From Rhizobiales bacterium 62-47 (GTDB lineage Bacteria; Pseudomonadota; Alphaproteobacteria; Rhizobiales; Xanthobacteraceae), in the NCBI GenBank assembly GCA_001899255.1, contig MKVX01000011.1, forward strand, positions 62,001 to 126,000: a stretch of DNA of 64,000 nucleotides, given 5' to 3'. The notes under the pieces are model-generated. The model searched no databases, had not been told where the DNA came from, and saw nothing but the letters and a program-made list of their open reading frames with translations. The translations under genes and the position numbers were made by a program. Below, in pieces: positions 33,390 through 43,378 of this stretch (positions are counted from its first letter, which is position 1; each line of letters begins with the position of its first letter).

Positions 33390-33611
33390 TCAAGTCAAGC
33401 CGAAGCGCGACCAGTCCGCCAAAGACGTGCAATTTGATCCCGCCGGCCTTCCCTGCTCGATAGTCGGCGTCGGCGGCTTAACTTTCAACCTATCGGTAGT
33501 CACCAAAACGCCCCTCTCTGCTTCGTCTGCAAGCATCCGCAGGAGCTGAGCTGTTTTCGCGTCGGTCGATTTAAATGCCAGCTGTTTGTAGCGCAAAGCC
33601 CGGGCGTTCAT
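33390..33611 (-). CDS. Small uncharacterised protein
   Basis: A 73-residue frame starting MNARALRYKQLAFKSTDAKT with AAGGG just before the ATG at 33611. The first half (helical, TAQLLRMLADEAERGVL) resembles small proteins of Bradyrhizobium relatives; the tail after residue 45 looks less regular and may be altered. Function unknown. Confidence 0.5.
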   Translation of the reverse strand: MNARALRYKQLAFKSTDAKTAQLLRMLADEAERGVLVTTDRLKVKPPTPTIEQGRPAGSNCTSLADWSRFGLT

Positions 33612-33738
33612 TGCCCTTCTCCAAATCGATAGGCGGACTTAATTCGAATGGAGGCGGCAGGTTCCATGACTTCGCATGCATGAATGGAAGGCTTCGAAAC
33701 AGTGCATCGCGCGCACCAGGATCGTATCATTAGTGAGA

Positions 33739-33765
33739 AAAAGCCCGCCTTGCGGGCGGGCTTTT
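33739..33765 (-). terminator. Strong GC-rich hairpin with T-run
   Basis: An 11-bp perfect stem (AAAAGCCCGCC / GGCGGGCTTTT) with a 5-base loop. On the minus strand it is followed by a T-run, giving a classic intrinsic terminator; A-run symmetry may let it work both ways. It could back up the hairpin after the catalase fusion gene. Confidence 0.7.
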
Positions 33766-34012
33766 GCCTTTGGCTATCCCTGCGTGCGCTTGTTGTAGAG
33801 CGGACCTCTCGGTCTTTGGCTATCCGCGACAGGCGCCGTGTAGAAACGGCGGGCTGCCAGATTAACCGGACGCGCTCGCATTCGTTCCGGTAACGATGCC
33901 CTTTTCGCAAGGCCTGAACATCATGTGCTGCGCGTTGGCGGGAACTCGCCTGGATCGACGTCACGGTCGTCGGGTTGATCCACAAGGCTCGCGAACTCTC
34001 GGGACAAGAAGA

Positions 34013-34030
34013 GCCGCCTTGGTGGGCGGC
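34013..34030 (-). terminator. Hairpin after the catalase-DUF892 gene
   Basis: GCCGCC and GGCGGC arms with a 6-base spacer, 15 bp past the stop at 34045 on the minus strand, followed there by TCTTCTT. A plausible intrinsic terminator of moderate strength. Confidence 0.5.
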
Positions 34031-34044
34031 CCTAATTCCAACTA

Positions 34045-35319
34045 TTACCGCGCGGCGGTCTGTTCGATAGCGTCGGGCATTTTGGCGACCGACATCAGGC
34101 TGCGCGAAATCTGATTGAGCAGCATGTCGGCGTTTTCCTCTTCCGCTAGCGACTTGGCCAGCAGAGCCACGATGGCGCTGTGACGTAACTGCTGCGCCAG
34201 GTTTTTCGCGGTCGTGTAGCCCGATATTTCGTAATGTTCCACGCGCTGCGCGGCTCCGATAAGTGCTAGGTCAGCGACAGCGTCTTCTTTTTTTTCACCT
34301 TCCTTCATTACTTCCTGGCCTTCCTCGACAAGGCCCATCATTCCCTTGCAGGACGTGGCACGCGCGGTTTCGCCTAAAAGCGAGAAGCACTCGTTAATCC
34401 GTTCGATCTGGGCTTCGGTTTCGATAAGATGTTCCTCGAAGCATTCGCGCAAGCGATCGAACCGCGCGGCCTTCGCCATTTTCGGAAGAGCTTTGACGAG
34501 TTGTTTCTCGGCATGAAGGATATCCCTTAGTTCGTCGAGTAGCAGCTCACTAATGCCTTCAGGCGCGGTGGGAGGAGAACTCTCGACCTTAGTCTGAGGC
34601 TCTGTCTGGTGATCGGCTGCTAACGCGGGTGAAGACACGAATTCCCAGTCGCCGCCTTCGTTCCACGGACCTCTCGTATCTATCTCTCCGTCATCCCCGA
34701 CGCCGGTTGAATCGTTGAAGAATTGATTCACGAGTCCCGGTGTGGGCGAAATCTTTCCGATTGAGAACGCTGGCTTTTCCATGCTTTCGAGCGCCGCGGC
34801 AAAGGCCTTCATGTGGGTGATCTCGCGTGTCATGAGAAATTGCAGCGCGTCCTTGGTACCTGCATCATCGCTGAAATTAATCAACCGCTCATATACGATC
34901 TTGGCACGGGCTTCGGCCGCGATATTGCTTCGAAGGTCGACGTCAAGCTCCCCTGTGATTTTGAGGTAATCGGCCGTCCAGGGATTACCCTGCGAGTTGA
35001 ATAAATTGACGCCACCACCGCCGGCGATGGCGATGAGTGGATCCGCCTCCGCCTTCTCGCGATCGAATTTGGTCGGCTTGAGATGGAGGCGAGCAAGGGT
35101 GCCGACGACCTCAAGGTGGCTGAGCTCTTCCGTGCCGATATCCATCAGCAGGTCTTTCCGTTCGGCGTCTTCGCAATTGAGGCCCTGGATAGAATACTGC
35201 ATCGCTGCCGCCAACTCCCCGTTAGCGCCGCCAAACTGCTCCAGCAGCATATTTCCAAAGTGTGGGTCGGGTTCGTCGACGCGGACGGTGTACATAAGCT
35301 TTTTAACGTGATGATACAT
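34045..35319 (-). CDS. Manganese catalase fused to a DUF892 (YciF-like) ferritin-fold domain
   Basis: A 424-residue protein. Residues 1 to about 228 form a manganese catalase with all five dimanganese ligands recognisable: E35 (GANGE), E65 and H68 (TEELSH), E136 (AEARAK) and H169 (REITHM). A Pro/Glu-rich linker (about 229-253) leads to a DUF892 four-helix ferritin-like domain (255-412) starting ISELLLDELRDILHAEKQLV. It would destroy H2O2 in the cytoplasm and perhaps bind iron. Manganese catalases usually end after about 270-300 residues without this domain. Two hairpins follow the stop. It stands alone, near a second DUF892 gene at 51035. Confidence 0.88.
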   Translation of the reverse strand: MYHHVKKLMYTVRVDEPDPHFGNMLLEQFGGANGELAAAMQYSIQGLNCEDAERKDLLMDIGTEELSHLEVVGTLARLHLKPTKFDREKAEADPLIAIAGGGGVNLFNSQGNPWTADYLKITGELDVDLRSNIAAEARAKIVYERLINFSDDAGTKDALQFLMTREITHMKAFAAALESMEKPAFSIGKISPTPGLVNQFFNDSTGVGDDGEIDTRGPWNEGGDWEFVSSPALAADHQTEPQTKVESSPPTAPEGISELLLDELRDILHAEKQLVKALPKMAKAARFDRLRECFEEHLIETEAQIERINECFSLLGETARATSCKGMMGLVEEGQEVMKEGEKKEDAVADLALIGAAQRVEHYEISGYTTAKNLAQQLRHSAIVALLAKSLAEEENADMLLNQISRSLMSVAKMPDAIEQTAAR

Positions 35320-35420
35320 TATGACCTCGGGGCTGGCTCACGAAGGATCAACGATAATTTGCCAGTGCAACTTATGTTCCGTCTAAGAAGTGAGCTGCTG
35401 CCGGTTTAGTGGACAGGAAG

Positions 35421-36159
35421 CTAAGCCAAACCCAGCTTTAGTTCGAACTCAACCGGGCTGAGGGATCCGATTGTCGAATGACGTCGGGTCGTGCGTAGAA
35501 CCACTCGATGTAGTCGAACACGTCTGCCTTGGCCTCGTTTCTCGTTCGATAGTTCTTGCGCGTCGTGCGTTCGGTTTTCAGCGACGAGAAGAAGCTCTCC
35601 ATCGCGGCATTGTCCCAGACGTTGCCGGATCGGCTCATGCTGCACACGATGCCGCTTATCGGCCATCAGCCGTTGGAACTGCTCACTGCTGTATTGGCTC
35701 CCTCGATCGGAGTGGTGCAGCAAGGCATTTGGCTTGCCACGACGCCAGATCGCCATCAGCAATGCGTCCGCGACCAACTGAGCCGTCATGCCGGCGCTCA
35801 TCGACCAGCCGACCACCCGGCGCAAGAACAGATCGATCACCGCCGACACATAGGGCCAGCCCTCCGCTGTCCAGATGTAGGTGAAGTCTGCAATCCACTT
35901 CTGGTTCGTCGGCCGCAGATTGCCGGTCCAGCAAATTTGACGGCACGTTCGTAATCTGCCGATCACTATCGTTTTTTGGCAGACGCCGTCGTCGCGGCCT
36001 GGCCCGTAGAGCTTGCAGGCGCATCAGGCGCTTGACTCGATGCAGACCGCAATCAATGCCCGCGGCAAGCAGCTCCCGCCAGACCCGGCGGGCCCCATAG
36101 GTTCGATCGCTGCTGATGAAGCTGGCCCTGATACAAGAAACATAAGATCGAATCCGCAA
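35421..36159 (-). mobile_element. IS3-family transposase OrfB, truncated and frameshifted
   Basis: The reading switches among three frames: DRTYGARRVWRELLAAGIDC (N-terminal HTH_21-like), NQKWIADFTYIWTAEGWPYV and VIDLFLRRVVGWSM (first DDE Asp), LLHHSDRGSQYSSEQFQRLM (second Asp), then SGNVWDNAAMESFFSSLKTE (Glu) and a final RHSTIGSLSPVEFELKLGLA. This is the IS3-type rve integrase core. No OrfA lies upstream, so the element is both truncated and decayed. TGGACAGG near 35410 may be part of its right inverted repeat. Confidence 0.85.
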
Positions 36160-36581
36160 TATTGGAGCGTGGCTTTACTGCGGAGCGCGTTCCGCTAAAT
36201 GCGAGACACCGTTCGCATCGAGTGCCGCGAGTTCGCCGTCAGTAACGGCGTCGCCATTTACCATCTCGAGCGCTTTGGCGACCTGATGTGGCTGAGGGCG
36301 ATCCGCTGCTCTAGAGCGTGACCTTGCCGCCGAGGTGGTCGCGACCATGCGGAAGCCGTCGTACGGACCATCAGGCGGCATCCCGCGCTCTCCCTTTGCG
36401 CAGCGCATCGACAGATTCCGACTGAAGCAATTTGCCTGCCAGTGACAAACGCCAAAGTTCGGCAAGTTCCCATAATCTCCTTGCAGGTCTTCTCATTTAA
36501 TCTTTTTTGGGTGCGTTTCACAAACCAAGGAACCGATTTTCCCTGGCGTGTCCCGACACACTTGCGGTACGGGGATTTGGG
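36160..36581. other. Intergenic stretch without a recognisable gene
   Basis: Short frames on both strands have no family features. It separates the broken IS3 element from the broken alcohol dehydrogenase. Confidence 0.45.
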
Positions 36582-37722
36582 ATGCGAGCGCTACTTGGCA
36601 CGGCAAGAACGACATTCGATGCGACACAGTGCCTGACCCGAAGATCGAGCACGGTCGCGACGCGATCATCAAGGTCACCGCCTGCGCCATCTGCGGCTCG
36701 GACCTACATTTGTTCGACGGCGTCATGCCCACAATGGAAAAGGGCGATGTCCTCGGCCACGAGACTATGGGCGAGGTAGTCGAAGTTGGTTCCGAAAACA
36801 ACAAGCTCAAGGTGGGCGACCGCGTCGTGGTTCCCTTTAGGATCTCCTGCGGGGAATGCTTCTTCTGCAAGAAGGGGTTCTTCTCGCGGTAGCCGAGAAG
36901 CTCTGGGGGCACTCCCCGGCAGGCCTGTTTGGCTATTCGCACATGCTGGGCGGTTACGCCGGCGGCCAGGCCGAGTACCTCCGCGTTCCCTACGCTGACG
37001 TCGGTCCAATCAAGGTGCCTTATAGTTTAAGCGACGAACAGGTGCTCTTCCTCTCAGATATCTTCCCTACAGGCTTCATGGCCGCGGATTTTTGCAATCT
37101 AAAGGGCGGCGAAACCGTGGCAATCTGGGGATGCTGCCCCGTTGGTCAGTTCGCTATCAAGAGCGCATTCCTCTTGGGAGCAGATCGAGTGATCGCCATC
37201 GATACTGTTGCCGAGCGTATTGCCTGGGCGCAAGCCTCCGGCGCTATCACTTTGGACTTCAACAAAGAGGACATCTACGATCGAATCCAAGAACTGACCA
37301 ATGGCCGCGGTGCGGACGCTTGCATAGATGCCGTCGGCACCGAGCCTGATCTAGGCTCCGGCTTCGACGCCGTCGTCGACCGCATCAAGGTCGCGACGCT
37401 CATGGGAACGGACCGTCCGCATGTTCTGCGGCAAGCGATCCACTGCTGTCGTAACTTTGGCACTGTGTCGATAGTCGGTGTGTACGGCGGACTACCGGAT
37501 AAGATTCCGATGGGATCCGCCATCAACCGCGGACTCACTTTCCGCATGGCTCAGACGCCGGTCCAGCACTATTTGCCTCAGCTCCTCCATCGTATCGAGA
37601 AGGGCGAGATTGATCCGTCGTTCGTCATCACCCATCGGGCGACACTCGAGGAAGGCCCTGAGCTCTACAAGACATTCCGCGCCAAGCAGGATGGATGCAT
37701 TAAAGTGGTCATGAAGCCATGA
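36582..37722 (+). pseudogene. Zinc-dependent alcohol/formaldehyde dehydrogenase with two lesions
   Basis: The gene begins at ATG 36582 (MRAL) but needs a one-base shift at once to read [20 protein letters not shown]. The catalytic zinc motifs CAICGSDLH and GHETMGE and the structural cysteines [10 protein letters not shown] follow. A second lesion after GFFS (36886-36892) removes about ten codons and shifts frame before [18 protein letters not shown]. The NAD domain and a normal C-terminus ([11 protein letters not shown], stop 37722) remain. It is of the glutathione-independent FdhA-like type. The downstream half stays open (from 36856) but lacks the catalytic zinc site. Confidence 0.8.
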
Positions 37723-37978
37723 CTGACTTTGGATCGATGAATACTGGACGGGCCGGCGGTTTTCGACGAAATAAATCTTGGCCCGCGTTCTGATCGCACT
37801 TCGGGCTGATACTACGATTCTTGGCGAGGTCGTTTTCACCCCGAGGTCTGCCTATCAAGCGCAAATGCAATTCTACGCAAGCCACGTCAGCAGAATGACG
37901 CGAGACCTGTATCGCTCGCACCGCCATCTCTCGAAAGGCAAACAGACGCCTTTTCAGACCATCTTTACGAAATCTCCG

Positions 37979-38003
37979 GGAACGCGGATCGCAGCCGATC
38001 GTT
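37979..38003 (+). promoter_or_regulatory. EcfG-type general-stress promoter before treZ
   Basis: GGAAC (37979-37983), 16-bp spacer, CGTT (38000-38003), 34 bp upstream of the treZ start. Exact match to the EcfG consensus elements. Confidence 0.65.
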
Positions 38004-38037
38004 CTGTCAGAGTCAGTAAGCTTTCTCTCGGAGTTTT

Positions 38038-39840
38038 ATGAAGCGCATCCAACCGTCCATACAAACAAGCCAATTTGGGACCACCGTGTCCGCCGATGGG
38101 GTCCATTTTCGCCTTTGGGCTCCCCGACAAGAGACAGTCTCAATCGTCATCGAACGACAGAGCTTCGTATTGCATCCAATCCTAGATGGATGGCACGAGA
38201 TCTTTGTGCCTCATGCGAAAGCCAGCACACTTTATCAATACCGCCTCGCCGACGGCCAGAGGGTCCCTGATCCCGCATCCCGGTTTCAGCCATTCGACGT
38301 TCATGGACCCAGCGAAGTCATCGATCCCGCTTGCTACGCATGGAACGATCAGGGGTGGAGGGGCCGCCCTTGGGAGGAAGCTGTCATATATGAGCTTCAC
38401 GTGGGGACGTTTACGCCACGCGGAACATTCTTGAGCGCGATCAAGCGGTTCGATTGGCTAGTCGAACTTGGCATCACCGCGATCGAAATCATGCCGGTCG
38501 CAGATTTCCCGGGTGAGCGCAATTGGGGATATGACGGCGTGCTTCTGTTTGCGCCCGACTCGTCTTACGGTCGTCCCGAGGACCTGAAGGCGCTTATCGA
38601 TGCGGCGCATGCCAGAAACATCATGGTGTTTCTCGATGTCGTCTATAATCACTTTGGACCTGAAGGGAATTACCTCCCGCTTTACGCGCCGATCTTCACC
38701 GAGCACCACAACACTCCATGGGGCGCTGCGGTCAATTACGACGCCGCAGGCTCGAGCATGGTTCGAGCGTTCGCCGTGGACAATGCCGCGTATTGGATCG
38801 AGGAATTTCATTTCGATGGTCTGCGATTGGACGCCGTTCACAACATTCATGACGACAGCGGCGTGCATATCCTGGATGACGTCGCTACGCGTGTTCGCCA
38901 GCTCGGGCTAGCGCGACCGATTCACCTCATTCTTGAAAATGAGGATAACGACCCGCGGCGACTTCAACAAAGCCCATCGGGGCAACCGGTCCATTACACC
39001 GCTCAATGGAACGACGACATTCATCATGTTCTGCATGTCGCCGCGACCGGGGAAGAAACCGGATATTATCTCGACTATAAAAATGACACGGACAAACTGG
39101 GCCGCTCGCTCGCCGAAGGCTTCGCCTTTCAGGGCGAATTCATGACCTACCGGAACGATACGCGCGGACATCCGAGCGGGAGGCTTTCGCCGACTTCATT
39201 TGTCGCCTTCATTCAGAATCATGACCAAATCGGAAACCGCGCGTTCGGCGACCGACTGACCTCGCTTGCGCCGAGCGATGCAGTCCGCGCGATCGCAGCG
39301 ATCTATCTCCTGCTCCCACAAGTCCCGATGATTTTCATGGGCGAGGAATTCGCTGCATCGACACCTTTTCAGTTCTTCTGCGATTTCGGACCGGATCTTG
39401 CAAAAGCAGTTCGCGAAGGCCGCCGAAATGAGTTTGCAAAATTTCCCGAGTTCCGTGATCCCGCGATGCGCGATCGGATTCCAGATCCCACGTCCAGGCA
39501 AACTTTTCTTGCATCGAAGCTGAACTGGTCCCGAGTCAGTGAGCCCTATCACGCCGAATGGGCCCGACTGTATCGCGAGCTGATCGCCATCCGGCACCGC
39601 GAAATCGTTCCTCGCCTGAGGGAAATCGGCCCACATGCGGGACGATATGTGGCGCTCGATACAAACGTCGTTATGGTGAACTGGACGCTGAATCATGGCG
39701 CCCGGCTGAATTTGATCGCCAACCTGTCGCCCCGTCCCTTCCAGCATTCAATCGCCTTATCCAGCCGTAAGCTGTGGTCAGCCGGGCTGGTGGCGTCGCA
39801 TCTCGCCCCTTGGGGCGTCGTATGGACGTTCGATGACTGA
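38038..39840 (+). CDS. treZ: Malto-oligosyltrehalose trehalohydrolase
   Basis: A 600-residue GH13 enzyme. An N-terminal CBM48-like domain (ADGVHFRLWAPRQETVSIVI) precedes the barrel: VYNHFGPEGNYL, DGLRLDAVHNI with nucleophile D265, LILENEDND with acid/base E300, and FIQNHDQIGNR. It releases trehalose from maltooligosyl trehalose made by TreY. The gene overlaps treY by 8 bases and has an EcfG-type promoter upstream, consistent with trehalose as a stress protectant. The usual third partner, debranching enzyme TreX/GlgX, is not nearby. Confidence 0.93.
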   Translation: MKRIQPSIQTSQFGTTVSADGVHFRLWAPRQETVSIVIERQSFVLHPILDGWHEIFVPHAKASTLYQYRLADGQRVPDPASRFQPFDVHGPSEVIDPACYAWNDQGWRGRPWEEAVIYELHVGTFTPRGTFLSAIKRFDWLVELGITAIEIMPVADFPGERNWGYDGVLLFAPDSSYGRPEDLKALIDAAHARNIMVFLDVVYNHFGPEGNYLPLYAPIFTEHHNTPWGAAVNYDAAGSSMVRAFAVDNAAYWIEEFHFDGLRLDAVHNIHDDSGVHILDDVATRVRQLGLARPIHLILENEDNDPRRLQQSPSGQPVHYTAQWNDDIHHVLHVAATGEETGYYLDYKNDTDKLGRSLAEGFAFQGEFMTYRNDTRGHPSGRLSPTSFVAFIQNHDQIGNRAFGDRLTSLAPSDAVRAIAAIYLLLPQVPMIFMGEEFAASTPFQFFCDFGPDLAKAVREGRRNEFAKFPEFRDPAMRDRIPDPTSRQTFLASKLNWSRVSEPYHAEWARLYRELIAIRHREIVPRLREIGPHAGRYVALDTNVVMVNWTLNHGARLNLIANLSPRPFQHSIALSSRKLWSAGLVASHLAPWGVVWTFDD

Positions 39841-42652
39841 GCCGGTCAACCGCGGTCTGCGCACCGAAGATAACAGGCCTATCCCGCGCGCGACCTACCG
39901 GTTGCAGTTCACCAAAGCGTTCGGTTTCATCGATGCGGCCGCGATCGCACCTTACCTCGCGAAGCTGGGGGTGAGCCACGTCTACGCGTCACCATTCTTG
40001 AAAGCGCGGCCGGGCAGCACCCATGGCTATGACGTTGTCAGCCACACCGAACTCAATCCTGAATTAGGTTCGGACGCGGACTTTCGGGAGATGATATCTG
40101 CGTTCAAGGCCCACGGCCTGGGACTGATCATTGATTTCGTCCCGAACCATATGGGCGTGGGCGGTGCCGACAACCCCTGGTGGCTGGATGTGCTTGAATG
40201 GGGACCACACTCCGAATTTGCGTCATGGTTCGACATCGATTGGCGATCCGACCATCTTTACCTCCGTGACAAACTGTTGGTGCCCTTCCTCGGCGATCAC
40301 TATGGCCGGGTACTCGAATCCGGCGACCTGCTTTTGCGCTTCGATCCGGACGACGGCAGCTTTGCCGTCTGGGCCTACGACATCCACAAGCTGCCGATCT
40401 GCCCCTATCACTACGGCTACATTCTCGGGAACGATCATCTCGATCTGGAGCGACTCGGCGATATGTTCGCCAATCTCGACGGGCGGCAGCGTCAAGTGAG
40501 CAATCGAGCAGGACTACTGAAATCTGAGCTGGCGAACCTCTATCGAAACGACAGCGAAGTGCGATGTGCCATCGATCGTCGCATGGTCACGATCAACGGC
40601 GCGCCCGGCGAATTCGAGACATGGCGCCGCCTCGAGGCACTGATCGGCCGGCAATTTTGGCGACCAGCTCACTTCCGCGTCGCCGCGGATGACATCAACT
40701 ATCGCCGCTTTTTCAATGTCAACGATTTAGCCGGCATCCGCATGGAGATTCCAGAGCTGTTCGATCGAGCCCATGGCTTCGTTCTGGCGCTGCTAGCTAA
40801 TAGAACAATCGATGGCGTTCGCCTTGATCACATCGATGGCCTACTTGATCCGAAAACCTACTGCCATCGCCTTCGCGAGCAGGCCTCGCGCCCGTTCTAT
40901 CTCCTCGTCGAGAAAATCCTGGCCCCGCACGAACGCCTGAGGGAAAACTGGAATGTCGATGGCACGACCGGATACGAATTCGCCAATTTGGCAACCGGCC
41001 TGCTGATCGACGCTTCGGGCGAAGAGGCGATGACCTCAATCTATTCGGCTTTCACCGGCAGCGAGGGCTCATTCGAGGATATTGTGAGGCAATGCAAGCT
41101 GCAGATCATGGACAACGAACTGGCGAGCGAACTGAACGTGCTGGCACGCTTAGCAGGACAGATCGCGCGGTCGAACCCGCACACCGCTGACTTCACTGAC
41201 AATATCCTCCGCCGCAGTATGCGTGAAATCGTCGCCTGTTTTCCGGTCTATCGCACTTACGTCGATCAGGAAGGGGCCGAGCACGACGATCGGAGGAATA
41301 TCGAATGGGCCTTTGCGCGAGCGCGCAGAAACGAGCCGGATCTCCATTCCGGCGTCTTCGGCTTCCTGCACCTTTTGCTCACGGGCGACCTCGTTCGTGG
41401 ACCAAACAGCGGCTATAGCCGCACCTTGGTATTCAACGCCGTCATGCGTTTCCAGCAATACAGCGGTCCGGTCATGGCGAAGGGTCTCGAAGACACCGCT
41501 TTCTATCGTTACAATCGACTGCTAGCCCTGAATGAAGTCGGCGGCCAGCCGCAGAAGTTCGGCGTCAGTATCGCAGCCTTTCACCAAGCGAATGCCGAAC
41601 GCGCGCGCCATATGCCGTATACAATGCTAGCGTCGTCCACTCACGATACGAAACGCGGCGAAGACGTTCGCGCCCGACTTGCCGTGTTGGCAGAGGTCGC
41701 CGAGGAATGGACCAGACTTATCGAAGTGTGGCATCGAATTTTGCGAACTGGATATGAGCAGAACGGCGCTTCTCTCGCTCCTGACAAAAACGATGAATAC
41801 GCTTTCTACCAAATGCTAGTTGGTAGTTGGCCCTCGGAACTTGTCACGGGCGTGATCCCCGACGCACCGATCCTTGAGTCGTTTCGCGTCCGATTGGAAG
41901 CGGCCATGATCAAGGCCCTGCGTGAAGCCCGGTTACACACAACATGGAAGAGTCCTAACTCGGAGTATGAAGAGGCTACGCTCGCTTTTGTTCGGCGCGC
42001 ACTGGATGTTTCACGCAAGAACCTCTTTTTAGAATCGTTCGTTATTTTCGCGGAGCGAATCGGTCACTTGGGCTGGCATAACAGTATCGTCCAACTTGTT
42101 CTGAAGATGACATCTCCGGGAGTGCCGGACATCTATCAGGGCGCCGAGAAATGGGCTTTCAGTCTGATGGACCCGGACAACCGGCGAGCTGTCGATTTCG
42201 CCAACCAAATGAAAACGCTTAGCGCCGGGAGCGCCCTACCCGACCTATGGTTAGGCTGGCAAAATGGCGAACTCAAGCAGTGGATCACTCATAAGCTTTT
42301 ACAGCTTCGCGAAGAAGTCCCGCACCTGTTTGTAAGCGGGGACTATCAGCCGCTTACCGTGGCCGGTGCGGATGCTGCGCGGGTCTGCGCGTTCGTTCGC
42401 CGTGAAGGTGGCGCCGCGATCGTAGTCGCGGTCTGCTTGCATCCCGGCCGAGGCCGGGTCAGGGATGCATCGATTGTCGGATTAACAGAGAACTGTCGAT
42501 GGGGCAGCGTCTTTGGAGCTCTAGCGAAACATGGCACATCGTTCAGGATCGACGACCTCTTCGCCGACCTTCCAGTGGCTGTCCTTATAAACGATCACGC
42601 TCGGCGCGAGGCGCGACGACGGTCGACGGCCGAGCCGCGCGTCCGGGATTAG
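39833..42652 (+). CDS. treY: Malto-oligosyltrehalose synthase
   Basis: A 939-residue GH13 enzyme of normal TreY length. Family blocks visible are ATYRLQFTKAFGF, SHVYASPFLKARPGSTHGYD, DFVPNHMG, GVRLDHIDGLLDP (catalytic Asp) and MTSPGVPDIYQGAEKW. It converts the reducing end of maltodextrins to an alpha,alpha-1,1 linkage, the first step of trehalose formation from glycogen. The start lies within the end of treZ, so translation is coupled. The short divergent C-terminus rich in Arg is not unusual. Confidence 0.93.
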   Translation: MTEPVNRGLRTEDNRPIPRATYRLQFTKAFGFIDAAAIAPYLAKLGVSHVYASPFLKARPGSTHGYDVVSHTELNPELGSDADFREMISAFKAHGLGLIIDFVPNHMGVGGADNPWWLDVLEWGPHSEFASWFDIDWRSDHLYLRDKLLVPFLGDHYGRVLESGDLLLRFDPDDGSFAVWAYDIHKLPICPYHYGYILGNDHLDLERLGDMFANLDGRQRQVSNRAGLLKSELANLYRNDSEVRCAIDRRMVTINGAPGEFETWRRLEALIGRQFWRPAHFRVAADDINYRRFFNVNDLAGIRMEIPELFDRAHGFVLALLANRTIDGVRLDHIDGLLDPKTYCHRLREQASRPFYLLVEKILAPHERLRENWNVDGTTGYEFANLATGLLIDASGEEAMTSIYSAFTGSEGSFEDIVRQCKLQIMDNELASELNVLARLAGQIARSNPHTADFTDNILRRSMREIVACFPVYRTYVDQEGAEHDDRRNIEWAFARARRNEPDLHSGVFGFLHLLLTGDLVRGPNSGYSRTLVFNAVMRFQQYSGPVMAKGLEDTAFYRYNRLLALNEVGGQPQKFGVSIAAFHQANAERARHMPYTMLASSTHDTKRGEDVRARLAVLAEVAEEWTRLIEVWHRILRTGYEQNGASLAPDKNDEYAFYQMLVGSWPSELVTGVIPDAPILESFRVRLEAAMIKALREARLHTTWKSPNSEYEEATLAFVRRALDVSRKNLFLESFVIFAERIGHLGWHNSIVQLVLKMTSPGVPDIYQGAEKWAFSLMDPDNRRAVDFANQMKTLSAGSALPDLWLGWQNGELKQWITHKLLQLREEVPHLFVSGDYQPLTVAGADAARVCAFVRREGGAAIVVAVCLHPGRGRVRDASIVGLTENCRWGSVFGALAKHGTSFRIDDLFADLPVAVLINDHARREARRRSTAEPRVRD

Positions 42653-42724
42653 GCGCGAGGTTAACTCCCTCTATTCTTCCGGGTTCTATTCCGGTCAGCA
42701 GCTCTCTGCTGTGGTCCAAGGACG

Positions 42725-43378
42725 GTTGGTGCAATCCTTACCGGAACGCTAGGGGACGGCGCCGCTGGCTCGTCGGCGCTGAAGCAATCCGGCGGCGTCA
42801 CCGTGGTGCAGGACCCCAACCCCAACCACGCTGCCTTTGCGGAGATGCCCGCAACAGCCTTGATCCGTTCGAAGTCCGATCATCTTGTCAGCCTCGCGAG
42901 CATGCCGGCGCTGTTTGAGACACTGGCGCGGCGACCCGCCGGTCAAGCGGTACCCGTCGCCAGCAACGTTGAATATGAACTGAATATCGCAAGCGGTGGA
43001 CGCGGCAGCATGAACGAAATGGACGGCATCGGTCGACGATCCGTACTCGCCTGTCCGGATTGCCACGGCGTAATGTGGGAAATCGAGGAAGGCGAGGTCG
43101 TGCGTTACCGATGTCATGTTGGTCATACTTATTCGGCAGAGATTAGAGCCTTGCACTAGACGACAATCTGAAGCGGGCCTTTGGCAGCGCCTTGAGAGCC
43201 GTTGACGAACGCATCGCTCTCGCCAGAAAACTGGAGGCGCAAGCGAAAACGGCCGGCCGGACCCGGAATTGCTGAAACGTGGGCGGTCAAGACGCTCGAG
43301 TTCGAGGCAGAAGCCAACGTTATCCGCGATTCCATTCGACGCACCGACGAGATCGCTGCGCGTTTCGCGGATGCATAG
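42725..43378 (+). pseudogene. C-terminal half of a CheB-like methylesterase, multiply frameshifted
   Basis: From 42725 one frame reads VGAILTGTLGDGAAGSSALK, VTVVQDPNPNHAAFAEMPAT and RRSVLACPDCHGVMWEIEEG up to a stop at 43159. The sequence then continues in other frames: LDDNLKRAFGSALRAVDERI (after one shift) and FEAEANVIRDSIRRTDEIAA (after another), ending at TAG 43378. This is the CheB catalytic end plus the C-terminal extension (ACPDC zinc-like region and helical tail) of the Bradyrhizobium-type CheB proteins. The N-terminal catalytic Ser and His regions are gone. Confidence 0.75.

Noticed and set aside
35350-35380. EcfG promoter before the catalase fusion gene
   Set aside because: GGAAC and CGTT occur on the minus strand but 22 bp apart, outside the 16-17 bp spacing.
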